From an uncultured Helicobacter sp. (GTDB lineage: Bacteria > Campylobacterota > Campylobacteria > Campylobacterales > Helicobacteraceae), in assembly GCF_937906905.1 (NCBI RefSeq), contig NZ_CALERY010000021.1, positions 1 to 64,000 of the forward strand: a stretch of 64,000 nt of DNA, read 5' to 3'. Positions 16,764 through 26,089 of this stretch are shown here, piece by piece. Below the pieces are notes generated by a model. That model did no database searches, was not told the DNA's origin, and saw only the letters and a program-made list of their open reading frames with translations. The position numbers and the translations under genes are program-made. How positions within the stretch are numbered: position 1 is the first letter of the stretch; every line of letters begins with the position of its first letter.

Positions 16764-18665
16764 CTATGCTTGTTTGGCGTTGTGCTGTAAATATGTCTGT
16801 AAATGCGTGTTTGCACGGGTGAAAATCGCTTCATCTTCGCTTAGATCTGCCCACACCCACTGCGCTCCACTCTGCGTCCTACCCTGTAATATGTCCCCAC
16901 CTTTGCGATAGCGTAAGTCGATTTGCGCGATGTCAAATCCACTTAAATGCGCGGCAAACTCGCGCAGTCTGGCAGAATCTGGTGTATGCGTATAGAGATA
17001 GCAGTAGCCTTGCAAGCCATTGCGACTCACGCGCCCACGAAGTTGGTGGAGCGTAGCAAGCCCCAGGCGCTCTGGGGCGATAATAATGATAGTCGAGAGC
17101 TTTGGCAGCGAGATTCCTACCTCGATAAGCGTGGTGGCTAGCAGGATATTGCCCTGTTGAGCAAACTCCTCTAGCACGCGCTCTTTTTCTTTGTCCTGCC
17201 CGGAGGTGCTATATACGCCTGCAAAGCGATTTTTCCAAAACCCCTCACCTTCTTTGAGTGAGAGATACTCGCTTTTTTCACTCTCTTCTACCAGCGGATA
17301 AATGATGGCTACTTGATGAGCGAGTGCTAGCTCACTTTGGATATGAGAGAGCAGGGCTTGGAAGCCGCTTTTGGTGATGATTGTTGTCGTGATATTTTTA
17401 GGGTAGGGGAGCTCATCGATGATACTTACATCAATCATTTTGGATTCTAGCATTGCCATGGTGCGGGGGATTGGTGTGGCGGAGAACTGCAGGATATGGG
17501 GCTTGCTTGTTTGCCCATTAGATTCTGGTGCGGTGGCGAGCTTCTCAAGATAGTGGCGCTGCTTTGTGCCAAATCTATGCTGCTCATCACTCATCACCAG
17601 CGCGATTTCATCGCCGTTTATCTCGCGATAGAGCAGGGCTTGTGTGCCGATGATGAAATCCACTTGAGCGGCAAATAGCCCACCAAGCTCTTGTTTGGAT
17701 TCTGCGCTGATAAATGCCACTTGCACGAAATCTGGCAAATAGAGCTTGGCTTGCTCATAAAGCTGCTTTGCTAACACGCTAGTTGGCGCCATGAGAAGGG
17801 ATTTTTTAGGGTAGGACATCATCACACTTGCGAGAATCACAAGTGTCTTCCCACAGCCTACATCTCCCATGATAAGCCGCTTGCTCGCGCGCTCCCCTGC
17901 TAGGTCGCGCGCGATTTCTTGGCACACGCGCTGCTGTGCGCCTGTGAGAGAAAATGGCAGGCTTTGTGCCCAAGATTGATAATCACCGCTGCAGCGATAT
18001 TTGGCAGGAAAATCCATGCGCTTGGTGGAGAGTCGCAATAAATGCGCGAAAATCTCGCAAAACTTCAGCGCGTAGAGACTGCGCTCATCAAATCCTTTGC
18101 GTGTGCTAAAATCCGCGAAAAACTGCTCATCTGGGTGAAATATCCGCACTAGTGCCATGCTTATTTCGTTTGGCAGATAGGCTTGTAGATTTTCTTGCGT
18201 GATGAGAGTGCGGGTAAGCTTGATGAGCTGATCGTTTTTGTGTGGGGATTTGAAATGCGGGGTGATGACATTGATTTCGCGCACGATTTTTGGCTGAATC
18301 ATGCTCACTTGATGGGCGCTAGAGAGCCCATCAAGCTTAATGCTTCCTTGCACAAATAGCTCACAATCAATTGCAAAAAGCTTTTTGATATAGGGTTTTG
18401 GGTGAAAAAACACAAGCGTAAAAGGCTCATCAAAGTCCAGCGCGTGGGCGTGGATTTTTAGGACTTTGGCATAGGAGTGGTGCTGGACGATACGCACGCG
18501 CACTACTCCTTGCGCACCCTCTTTAAGCTCGCGTAGCAAAAAGCTCGAGCTATAACTATGTGGCGCGAATGTAGCAAGCTCGAGAAGATGGGAGAATCCA
18601 AATTGCCGCAGCTGCTCTTGGGAGGGTGAGTGCTCTTGGAGCGTGGTGGCAGATGTGGTGCTCAT
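16764..18665 (-). CDS. recG: ATP-dependent DNA helicase RecG
   Basis: Branch-migration helicase that reverses stalled forks and processes Holliday junctions. Order: wedge/OB domain in the first 230 residues, then Walker A GDVGCGKT, MAPTSVLAKQLYEQA, the Walker B box DEQHRFG, LQFSATPIPRTMAM, and helicase C-terminal motifs TTLIEVGISLPKLSTIII and HQLRGRVSRNGLQGYCYL. About 630 residues, slightly shorter than E. coli RecG. Start uncertain: ATG 18665 just after der, or an in-frame GTG at 18716 overlapping der by 35 bases; neither has a strong ribosome-binding site. Confidence 0.95.
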   Translation of the reverse strand: MSTTSATTLQEHSPSQEQLRQFGFSHLLELATFAPHSYSSSFLLRELKEGAQGVVRVRIVQHHSYAKVLKIHAHALDFDEPFTLVFFHPKPYIKKLFAIDCELFVQGSIKLDGLSSAHQVSMIQPKIVREINVITPHFKSPHKNDQLIKLTRTLITQENLQAYLPNEISMALVRIFHPDEQFFADFSTRKGFDERSLYALKFCEIFAHLLRLSTKRMDFPAKYRCSGDYQSWAQSLPFSLTGAQQRVCQEIARDLAGERASKRLIMGDVGCGKTLVILASVMMSYPKKSLLMAPTSVLAKQLYEQAKLYLPDFVQVAFISAESKQELGGLFAAQVDFIIGTQALLYREINGDEIALVMSDEQHRFGTKQRHYLEKLATAPESNGQTSKPHILQFSATPIPRTMAMLESKMIDVSIIDELPYPKNITTTIITKSGFQALLSHIQSELALAHQVAIIYPLVEESEKSEYLSLKEGEGFWKNRFAGVYSTSGQDKEKERVLEEFAQQGNILLATTLIEVGISLPKLSTIIIIAPERLGLATLHQLRGRVSRNGLQGYCYLYTHTPDSARLREFAAHLSGFDIAQIDLRYRKGGDILQGRTQSGAQWVWADLSEDEAIFTRANTHLQTYLQHNAKQA

Positions 18666-18681
18666 GTGGCTAGATTCTAGG

Positions 18682-20331
18682 CTATCTAGGATTTTTCCTA
18701 GAATCCTTTGTGCCACGGCTTTTGGGCGCGCGTTTGCGCTTTGGGGCTTCTTTTGGATTTTCTTTGAGCTTTTCTGGGGCTAGATTCTCATCAAATCGCT
18801 GATCTTTGGGGCGAGGGGCGAGCAGCACAGGTGTGCCACTAAGTGCAAACTCCTTGCGCAGACGATTAACCAAAAAGCGTTTATAGCTAAAATGTAGCGA
18901 CTTAGGGCGATTACACATGAGCGCGATTTGGGGGGGCTTGGTGGCGTATTGTGTGGCGTAGTAGATTTTGACAAGCTTGCCATGATCACTTGGAATCGGG
19001 TGGGCTTTGGTCGCTGCAGCGATGGCGTCGTTGAGCTTGGCGGTGGGGATTCTGGAGGAGTAGTTGGCATAGACTTCTAGGATTGTATCTTTTAGCTCTT
19101 TGATGTGGCGACCGCGCAGTGCGCTAAGCGTGAGAAATGGCGCGTATTCTAGGAAGCGAAATTTACGCGTGAATTCTGCTTTCATCGATGCAAAATCCGT
19201 GTGCTTGATATCCCATTTGTTCCACACGACAATCACGCCTAGTGCATGTTCTTGCACTAGGGAGAATATCCGCTCATCAAGCTCTACAAGCGGCGCACTA
19301 GAATCTAATACCAAAATCGCGATATCTGCCTGCTCTAGCACCTTGCTTGTGCGATGAAGCGCGAATTTTTCTAAGGATTGGATTTTGCCTTTTTTGCGGA
19401 TTCCAGCAGTGTCAATGAAGCGCAATGTCTGCCCGCCATATATAATCTCCTCATCTACGGGGTCAATCGTCGTCCCAGCCTGCGCGCTCACCACACTGCG
19501 CTCCTGCCCTACAAGCGCATTGAGCAGCGAGCTTTTGCCCACATTTACGCGCCCGATGATTCCAATTTGCACTACCGAGTCGCTAGAATCTAGCTCGCTA
19601 GATGTTCTAGATTCTGCGGTGCTAGAGTGCAAATCACTAGAATCTGGCGTAGCAGAATCTAAAGAGTCAAGCGGAGAGGAAGCTGGGGATTCTAGAAGCT
19701 CAAGCAGCTCTTCTTCTATGTCGGCTTCTACTGCGAGGGGCTCTTTGTCAGCAAGTGCTCTATCAATGGCATTTAGCAAGATACTTATGCCGCGATTATG
19801 CGTTACAGAGATGAAATACATCTCTTGTGTGCCAAATTCTGCGAAATTGTAGGCATATTCTTTCTGGGCGTCATTGTCGATTTTATTGACTACAAGGAGA
19901 CAGGGTGTATGCTTTTGCAAGGAGAAAAATAGCTTGCGATCTTGGAGACTTGGGATCTCCCTGCCATCGACGACATAGAGTATGAGATCGGCTTCTTTGG
20001 CAGCTTGCTTGGCTTTGGCAGCGACTTTAGCAAAAAGCTCTGCGCGCTCTTCTTCGATTTTCTCCTCTATGCCGCCTGTGTCGATGATTGTGATAGGGGT
20101 GTCGCTTATGGAAACTTGCGCGGAATTTGTATCGCGTGTGGTGCCAGCGATACTAGAAGTAATGGCGATACGCGCTTTTGCCAGGCGGTTAAAAAGTGAG
20201 CTTTTGCCAACATTGGGTCTGCCAACGATTGCAATAGTCTTGGTAGCCGCTGTTTGAGCTGCGATAGTTTTGGCGACTTGCTTAGGGGCTGTGGCAGCTA
20301 TTTTGGCATGTGTTTTGGCGTCTGTTTTCAT
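18682..20331 (-). CDS. der: Ribosome-assembly GTPase Der (EngA)
   Basis: Double GTPase needed for 50S subunit maturation. First G domain: GRPNVGKSSLFNRLAKARIA, AGTTRDT, DTGGIE, NKID. Second: GRVNVGKSSLLNALVGQERS, AGTTIDPVDE, DTAGIRKKG, NKWD. A KH-like domain follows and the C-terminus is a basic tail (KRKRAPKSRGTKDSRKNPR). The linker between the G domains is enlarged to about 55 residues and made almost only of Ser, Asp, Glu, Thr, Leu and Ala; its DNA carries five close copies of the GATTCT/AGAATC word. Start ATG 20331 preferred; a GTG at 20349 is in frame. Confidence 0.96.
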   Translation of the reverse strand: MKTDAKTHAKIAATAPKQVAKTIAAQTAATKTIAIVGRPNVGKSSLFNRLAKARIAITSSIAGTTRDTNSAQVSISDTPITIIDTGGIEEKIEEERAELFAKVAAKAKQAAKEADLILYVVDGREIPSLQDRKLFFSLQKHTPCLLVVNKIDNDAQKEYAYNFAEFGTQEMYFISVTHNRGISILLNAIDRALADKEPLAVEADIEEELLELLESPASSPLDSLDSATPDSSDLHSSTAESRTSSELDSSDSVVQIGIIGRVNVGKSSLLNALVGQERSVVSAQAGTTIDPVDEEIIYGGQTLRFIDTAGIRKKGKIQSLEKFALHRTSKVLEQADIAILVLDSSAPLVELDERIFSLVQEHALGVIVVWNKWDIKHTDFASMKAEFTRKFRFLEYAPFLTLSALRGRHIKELKDTILEVYANYSSRIPTAKLNDAIAAATKAHPIPSDHGKLVKIYYATQYATKPPQIALMCNRPKSLHFSYKRFLVNRLRKEFALSGTPVLLAPRPKDQRFDENLAPEKLKENPKEAPKRKRAPKSRGTKDSRKNPR

Positions 20332-20381
20332 GCTATGTCGTTTTTGCACGCTTCTTATGAAATCTACGCAGAATCTGGATT

Positions 20382-20894
20382 CTAGCGTTTAGGCACAAAA
20401 AGCCAGCTCACAAAGCGCCCTTCGGTTTTAGGCTCTTTCTCGGGCTGGGCGATGTCTTCTATCATCTCGCCTACACGCTTTAGCACAGAGACACCAAGCT
20501 GGGGATCGCTCGCCTCCCTGCCTTTTAGCACGACTTTGAATCGCACATGCTTGCCATTTGCAATAAACTCCTTGGCATGCTTGACTTTGTAGTTGATGTC
20601 ATTTTGCGCGATTTGAGCAGAGAGCTTGATCTCTTTAATATCGATTTGCTTCTGCTTTTTCTTGGCTTCTTTTTGCTTTTTCTCTAATTGGTAGCGGTAT
20701 TTGCCATAGTCCATGATTTTACACACAGGGGGTTTGGCATTTGGCGAGACACAAACAAGATCCAGCCCACGCTCCTGTGCTAAATCCCTGGCTTCCCTTG
20801 AAGAAATGATCCCATATACTTCGCCATCATCATCGATGCAGCGCACTTCACTAAAACGGATTTCATCATTTAGTAGCACTTCTTCTTTGCTCAA
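20382..20894 (-). CDS. infC: Translation initiation factor IF-3
   Basis: 170 residues, full two-domain IF-3: N-domain LNDEIRFSEVRCIDDDGEVY and AREARDL-like helix, lysine-rich linker KKQKEAKKKQKQIDIKEIKL, C-domain VKHAKEFIANGKHVRFKVVL. It starts with TTG (20892-20894) overlapping the TGA of thrS as TTGA. Non-ATG starts are a hallmark of infC and underlie autoregulation in E. coli (AUU); here the same logic is plausible with TTG plus coupling to thrS. The thrS-infC order is common, but rpmI-rplT do not follow; der is next. Confidence 0.96.
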   Translation of the reverse strand: MSKEEVLLNDEIRFSEVRCIDDDGEVYGIISSREARDLAQERGLDLVCVSPNAKPPVCKIMDYGKYRYQLEKKQKEAKKKQKQIDIKEIKLSAQIAQNDINYKVKHAKEFIANGKHVRFKVVLKGREASDPQLGVSVLKRVGEMIEDIAQPEKEPKTEGRFVSWLFVPKR

Positions 20895-22801
20895 AAGCTA
20901 ACCTCTCTTATCTTGGATTCTATCATGGTAAAAAACGCTCCTTCTTCTAGGTTGTATTGCTCTTTGGCTCGTCTATCGCGCACTGCAAGCATTTTGGATT
21001 CCACTTCCTTGTCGCCAATAATCACAATCATGGGCACGCGTTGCTTTTCTGCTGTGCGCACGCGCTTGCTTAGTGTTTCGTTTTTGTCGTGGATTTCGGC
21101 ATATGCGCCCAGCTCGCGTAAAGACAGCTGGATATGGCGCGCGTAGGTGGCTGCTTCCTGGCTTACTGGGATAATGACAACCTGGGTGGGCGCAATAGCA
21201 AACGGAAACTCCCCGCCAAAATGCTCGCACAAAATCGCACAAAATCGCTCAAAGCTCCCTAAAATCGCTCGGTGGAGCATGACTGGCTGCTGGGGTTGAT
21301 TGTGCTCATCAGTGTATTCCAAAGAGAATCTAGCAGGCAGATTCATATCCACTTGTATCGTGCCACACTGCCATTTACGCCCAATGGCGTCAGTGATTTT
21401 GATGTCGATTTTTGGTCCATAGAATGCTCCACCACCCTCATCGACTTGGTAGGGGATCTGGCTAGATTCTAGCGCGCTTTTTAGCGCACTAGTCGCGATC
21501 TCCCACACCCCATCATCGCCGATAGATTTTGCCGGGCGCGTAGAGAGCTCCATTTCATAGTGGAATCCAAACGCCCCCATAATCTTGCGCGTGAAGTCCA
21601 AGATATTATGCACTTCTGCTTCTATCTGGCTTGGCATGCAGAAAATATGCGCGTCATCTTGGGTGAATTCCCGCACGCGTAGCAATCCATGCAGCACGCC
21701 ACTTTTTTCATGCCTATGCACGATTCCATACTCATAAAATCTAAGCGGCAGCTCTCGGTAGCTGCGCTTGGTGTGTTGATAGACCTTGATATGCCCCACG
21801 CAGTTCATCGGCTTTATGCCATACTCGACTTCATCGATTGTGGTGAAATACATATTTTCTTTATAGTTATCATAATGTCCGCTGATTTTCCATACTTCGC
21901 TTTTTAGGATTTCAGGAGCGCGCACGGGCTCGTATTCTCGCTGGATAAGCGCGCGAGTGAGCAGCTCTTCGATTCGTCTGCGCAATCTTGCCCCAGCTGG
22001 CAGCCAGATGGGCAGTCCAGCGCCGATTTGCTCATCGAAAGTAAATAGCCCCATTTCCTGCCCCAGCTTTCTGTGATCGCGCTTTTTGGCTTCTTCTAGC
22101 TGGTGGAGATAGGATTTGAGACTTTCTTTATCAGCGAATGCTATGCCATAGATTCTAATAAGCATTTCCGCGCTCTCATCGCCGCCCAGATACGCACCTG
22201 CGAGCTTGGTCAGCTTGAAATGCTGTAAAAGCTTAGTGCTAGGGAGATGTGGTCCTCTACATAAATCTACAAAATCTCCCTGCTCATAGATTCCAAAGCT
22301 ATCGCCTTGTATGCGGCTCATGACGGCGATTTTAAGCTCATCGCCACAGAATCTAGATTCTGCTTCTTGGCGGGTTATGGTGGTTTTTTCAATCAAATCA
22401 CCCTTTTTTACAAGCTCTTTCATGCGCGTCTCAATCGTGCCTAAGTCTTCCTCGCTAATCTTGCTGCTTGTCTTAAAATCGTAGTAAAAGCCCTCATCTA
22501 CCACAGGTCCTACGAAAAACTTCGCATCAGGATAGAGCTGCTTAATCGCTTGGGCAAGCAGGTGCGCGCAGGAGTGGCGAATGATTGAAAGTGCGTCTGG
22601 GGAGTTGTCAAAATATATGGGTGTGCCAAAGCTGCTAAAATCGCTTGTATCGCTGGATTTTGCTTGTAGATTCTCGCGCAGCTGTGCGAGCGTAGCGCCC
22701 TGCTTGGCTGCGATAGTTTGCAAATCAATAATCTCGCTAGCTTTATCATTGGCGCTATGAGCTGCATTTGACGCGCGCTTGAACCCTATAATCTCTGCCA
22801 T
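20891..22801 (-). CDS. thrS: Threonyl-tRNA synthetase
   Basis: Class II synthetase charging tRNA-Thr. 636 residues. Editing domain with HSCAHLLAQA (HxxxH) and the distal SRFCGDELKIAV region, aminoacylation core with GAGLPIWLPAGARLRRRIEE, PMNCVGHIKVYQ, the Zn-binding His/Cys set, FYGPKIDIKITDAIGRKWQC and HRAILGSFERF, then an anticodon-binding domain (VVIIPVS, LRELGAYAEIHDKN). The N-terminal region is short compared with the TGS-containing E. coli enzyme. ATG 22801 has AAGGAA upstream. First gene of a thrS-infC unit. Confidence 0.97.
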   Translation of the reverse strand: MAEIIGFKRASNAAHSANDKASEIIDLQTIAAKQGATLAQLRENLQAKSSDTSDFSSFGTPIYFDNSPDALSIIRHSCAHLLAQAIKQLYPDAKFFVGPVVDEGFYYDFKTSSKISEEDLGTIETRMKELVKKGDLIEKTTITRQEAESRFCGDELKIAVMSRIQGDSFGIYEQGDFVDLCRGPHLPSTKLLQHFKLTKLAGAYLGGDESAEMLIRIYGIAFADKESLKSYLHQLEEAKKRDHRKLGQEMGLFTFDEQIGAGLPIWLPAGARLRRRIEELLTRALIQREYEPVRAPEILKSEVWKISGHYDNYKENMYFTTIDEVEYGIKPMNCVGHIKVYQHTKRSYRELPLRFYEYGIVHRHEKSGVLHGLLRVREFTQDDAHIFCMPSQIEAEVHNILDFTRKIMGAFGFHYEMELSTRPAKSIGDDGVWEIATSALKSALESSQIPYQVDEGGGAFYGPKIDIKITDAIGRKWQCGTIQVDMNLPARFSLEYTDEHNQPQQPVMLHRAILGSFERFCAILCEHFGGEFPFAIAPTQVVIIPVSQEAATYARHIQLSLRELGAYAEIHDKNETLSKRVRTAEKQRVPMIVIIGDKEVESKMLAVRDRRAKEQYNLEEGAFFTMIESKIREVSF

Positions 22802-22918
22802 TGTATTCCTTGCATGTCCTTGTTTAAGAAAGATTGTATCATCGGTGTTGCGCTCTTAAGGATTGCGCCATTGTTGCGCTAAAAGGCGCGATACTAGCAC
22901 AGAATCCATTATTTTTTA

Positions 22919-24277
22919 CTAAATCTTTGCTTCTATGGCGTATTTGGCGATTTTATGTCGCAAAATCTCCTCGCTCATGCCTAGTAGCGCACTCGCGCGC
23001 GCGATGTTGCCATCGCTCTCTTGTAGGACTTCTTGGAGTAGCTGCTTTTCTAGTGATTCTATTTTGCTGGCTTGGCTGGATTCTGCTGCGCTTCTACTGC
23101 CTCTAGCGCTAGAATCCCCGCTGCGCGCTTCTAGGAATAAGTCTTTGGGCTCGATTTGCTCGCTTTCGCTAAGGATTGCTGCGCGCTCGATGACAGAGAG
23201 TAGCTCGCGGATATTGCCATGCCACTCATAGGCTAGTAGTGCGTCTTTAGCGGCTTTGGAGAAAGATTTTTCGGGGAGATTGTATTGGGCTAGCACAAGC
23301 GAGAGCTTCCATTGCGCAATTGGCAGAATTTCTTCTGTGCGCTCCTTTAGTGGTGGGATTAGCACGGGGATTGTTTGGAGGCGGTAGAAGAGATCTTCGC
23401 GGAAAGCTTTTTGCGCGATTTTTTGCTCGAGATTCGCGTTTGTCGCAGAGATGATTCGCACATCAAAGCCAATAGGCTTACTCCCCCCAAGCCGAGTCGC
23501 CTCACGCTCTTGCAAAGCACGCAGGAGCTTGGCTTGAAGCATAATGGGCATTTCGCCAATTTCATCAAGGAATAGTGTCCCGCCATCTGCTAGCTCAAAT
23601 AGCCCTTGTTTGGCAGAGACTGCGTCTGTAAATGCGCCCTTTTCATAGCCAAAAAGCTCGGATTCTAGTAGGTGCTCGGGGATTGCTGCCATGTTGATTG
23701 CGATGAAGGGTTTTTTGGCGCGGTGGGAGTGCTCGTGGATATAGCGTGCGAACACTTCTTTGCCTACGCCACTAGCCCCCATGAGTAGCACGCTAGAATC
23801 TGTGGGCGCAACTTTTTTCACACGCTCTTGGAGAGATTCTAGCAGTGGGCTTGAAGCAGCAAATGGATTTTGTTTGTTGATAGCCTGGGCTTTGGGGGAG
23901 GTGGTTTTGGTGTGGGTTTGCTGGAATTCTAGCACCCGCTTACTGCGATAGACAGCTTCGAGCAGGAGAGATGGCTCAAAGGGCTTTTGGAAAAAGTCCT
24001 TGACCCCAAGCCGTATAGAATCTATCGCAGAATGCAGCGTGGCATTGCCGGTGATGACAATCATTTCATAGCGATTATTAAGCTGCTTTAGGAAGTCTAG
24101 CCCATTCATATGCGGCATATTTAAGTCTGTGATGACAAGCTGGAAACTAGAATCTAGCTCTTTTAGCGCATCTTTGGGGCTGCGGAAAGTTACTACGCGT
24201 AAGTCCTTATGCTCGGCGAAAAACAGCTCAAGGCTTTTGCGCATATTGATATCATCTTCTACGATTGCGATTTTCAT
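22919..24277 (-). CDS. flgR: NtrC-family sigma-54 activator, FlgR-like, with Fis-type HTH
   Basis: Response regulator that opens sigma-54 promoters. Receiver domain (1-115) with DD at 8-9, phospho-acceptor Asp51 (VITDLNMPHMNG) and Lys98 region. AAA+ domain with Walker A GASGVGKE (167-174), sigma-54 contact loop GAFTDA (214-219), Walker B GGTLFLDEIGEMP and FREDLFYRL. After a Ser-rich linker the C-terminus has a Fis-like helix-turn-helix (NIARASALLGMSEEILRHKI). H. pylori FlgR is shorter and lacks such a DNA-binding domain, whereas C. jejuni FlgR has one. ATG 24277 follows AAAGGAG. Assignment as flgR rests on being a Helicobacter NtrC-type regulator; a sigma-54 promoter target is at 12.0 kb. Confidence 0.85.
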   Translation of the reverse strand: MKIAIVEDDINMRKSLELFFAEHKDLRVVTFRSPKDALKELDSSFQLVITDLNMPHMNGLDFLKQLNNRYEMIVITGNATLHSAIDSIRLGVKDFFQKPFEPSLLLEAVYRSKRVLEFQQTHTKTTSPKAQAINKQNPFAASSPLLESLQERVKKVAPTDSSVLLMGASGVGKEVFARYIHEHSHRAKKPFIAINMAAIPEHLLESELFGYEKGAFTDAVSAKQGLFELADGGTLFLDEIGEMPIMLQAKLLRALQEREATRLGGSKPIGFDVRIISATNANLEQKIAQKAFREDLFYRLQTIPVLIPPLKERTEEILPIAQWKLSLVLAQYNLPEKSFSKAAKDALLAYEWHGNIRELLSVIERAAILSESEQIEPKDLFLEARSGDSSARGSRSAAESSQASKIESLEKQLLQEVLQESDGNIARASALLGMSEEILRHKIAKYAIEAKI

Positions 24278-24296
24278 TACACTCCTTTTGGCAAAG

Positions 24297-24908
24297 CTAC
24301 TTTAGCACATCTATCACAAGATAGCGATTTTCAAAATACGCCAGAATCCTCTGGGGCGGAAAATGTAGTAGCGCGCTATCTTGCACGCGCACATTCTGTG
24401 AGAAGCTCCCATCATAGCGCACATCAGCTCTGCCTTTTTGTAGGCATGCTATCACTTCATCTTTGTAATTGCTAAGAATATATTTTAGCGCATAGGCTTC
24501 ATCATCAGTGATGAGGTTGTTGATAGGGGTGTCGAGCTTGCAAGTGTAAGCAGTGGTAAGATGTTGAGATTTTAGTGTAATGGGATCAGAGACGCTGTAT
24601 CGCTCGCCTGTGATGATCCCATCTTGGCTCTGGGCTTTATAGGAGATGATAAACTCTAGCTTGATAAGCGGCTCGGTGGCTTCAAGCTGCGCACTCTGTG
24701 GGGAAAGCGCACTAGGTGCGGTTGTATCATGCGTGTTTTTGGGGATTATTGCTTGGGGGATTGGTCTTGGGGGATTTTGGGGCACAAGATGGGGTGTTTG
24801 TGAATCGGCTTGGAGCGTGTAAGAATCTGCATAGAGTGCTTGGGCGAGCAATACTACAAACAATCCTGCAAATAACCTCGCGCGTGAAATGCTTAGAATC
24901 TGGCGCAT
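24297..24908 (-). CDS. Periplasmic protein of unknown function, downstream of ruvB
   Basis: 203 residues with a signal peptide (LFAGLFVVLLAQALYA, cleavage near residue 27), then a Pro/Gln-rich segment of about 50 residues and a folded region beginning LIKLEFIISYKAQSQDGIIT. Two Cys in the mature part (TAYTCKLDTP and EVIACLQKG) could form a disulfide. Start ATG 24908 is set by AAGGTGG; a longer frame reaches 24956. H. pylori has an uncharacterised gene in the same place after panB-ruvB (from memory). No catalytic motif seen. Confidence 0.65.
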   Translation of the reverse strand: MRQILSISRARLFAGLFVVLLAQALYADSYTLQADSQTPHLVPQNPPRPIPQAIIPKNTHDTTAPSALSPQSAQLEATEPLIKLEFIISYKAQSQDGIITGERYSVSDPITLKSQHLTTAYTCKLDTPINNLITDDEAYALKYILSNYKDEVIACLQKGRADVRYDGSFSQNVRVQDSALLHFPPQRILAYFENRYLVIDVLK

Positions 24909-24992
24909 TAGAATCCACCTTTTGTTTTGTGGTTTAGGCTTTGTGTCGCATTTCATTGTCTTTTTCTACCGCCTACAATTAGCGTCATTTCT

Positions 24993-26078
24993 CTAAAATA
25001 GCTGGGGATTTTGCAAATGCAAAAGCTCGTAGGTTTTAGCAGTGGCGATTCTCCCGCGAGCGGAGCGCTCTAGAAACCCTTGTGCGAGTAAATAGGGCTC
25101 GATGACATCTTGGATTGTCTCTTCATCTTCGCTGATGATTGCTGCGATTGTGTTTAGTCCTATGGGCTTTTTGGCTTGGGCTATTGCACGCAAATAGCGC
25201 AGATCAAGCGCGTCAAAGCCAAGCGCATTGACTCCTAGCTCTTCTAGCGCGCACTTTGTTGTCTCAAGGCTGATCTCCTCCTCCTCGCGCACATCAGAAA
25301 AATCCCGGATTCTCCGCAGTAGTCGCAGCGCAATTCTAGGAGTCCCTCTTGATCGTGCGGCAATTTCATCGCTGGCGTTTTTGGCGATTTGTTTGCCAAG
25401 CTTTTGCGCAGCTTTGGCGATGATTTGGGCTAGCTCGCTTGTGTCATAAAACTGCAGACGAAAGTCCATGCCAAAGCGATCGCGTAGTGGGTGGGAGAGC
25501 ATGCCAGCGCGCGTAGTGGCGCCAATAAGCATGAAGCGCGGCAGATCAATTTTGATCGTCTGTGCCGCTGGTCCAGAGCCAGTGATGATATCAAGCCGAA
25601 AATCCTCCATAGCAGGGTAGAGCATTTCCTCTATGGCTGGGCTTAGGCGGTGGATTTCATCAATGAAAAGAATCTCGCCCTCCTGGAGATTAGTAAGAAT
25701 CGCGGCTAAATCCCCAGCACGCTCAATCATGGGCGCAGCAGTAACCTTAATCGCCGCATTCATTTCATGCGCGATAATATGGCTTAGTGTTGTTTTCCCA
25801 AGTCCTGGCGGTCCAAAGAGTAGCGTGTGCATAAGGCATTCTCCGCGCTTTTTAGCGCCTAGGATTGCGATTTCTAGGTTTTTTTTCACGCGCTCTTGCC
25901 CGATATAGTCCCCCCAGATACTTGGGCGCAGCGAGATTTCACTGCGCTCCTCAAGATCAAGCTTCTCTATACTTACAACTCGATTCTCGCCATGGCGCAG
26001 TTTATGCGCAGTTTGATGTGATGTTTGGCTAGGCGTTTTGGCAGAATCTTCTTCAAAAATAAGTGAAATTTTTTCCAT
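24993..26078 (-). CDS. ruvB: Holliday junction branch-migration helicase RuvB
   Basis: AAA+ motor that drives RuvA-bound junctions. 361 residues. Motifs: LRPSIWGDYIGQERVKKNLE, Walker A FGPPGLGKTTLSHIIA, Walker B LFIDEIHRLSPAIEEMLYPA, sensor GATTRAGMLSHPLRDRFG, sensor 2 region SRGTPRIALRLLRR and C-terminal winged helix ending QGFLERSARGRIAT. The first 45 residues are longer than in E. coli, so an internal start is possible. Lies 11 bases after panB. Confidence 0.97.
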   Translation of the reverse strand: MEKISLIFEEDSAKTPSQTSHQTAHKLRHGENRVVSIEKLDLEERSEISLRPSIWGDYIGQERVKKNLEIAILGAKKRGECLMHTLLFGPPGLGKTTLSHIIAHEMNAAIKVTAAPMIERAGDLAAILTNLQEGEILFIDEIHRLSPAIEEMLYPAMEDFRLDIITGSGPAAQTIKIDLPRFMLIGATTRAGMLSHPLRDRFGMDFRLQFYDTSELAQIIAKAAQKLGKQIAKNASDEIAARSRGTPRIALRLLRRIRDFSDVREEEEISLETTKCALEELGVNALGFDALDLRYLRAIAQAKKPIGLNTIAAIISEDEETIQDVIEPYLLAQGFLERSARGRIATAKTYELLHLQNPQLF

Positions 26079-26089
26079 AATCTTAGTTC

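Noticed and set aside
18930..18936. Run of seven G in der as a phase switch
   Set aside because: Encodes the conserved TKPPQIA segment; short, and der is essential.
25886..25893. Runs of eight T in ruvB (near 25886) and pyrE (near 50398)
   Set aside because: Both frames are intact and the runs encode Lys-Lys; too short to be convincing contingency loci.
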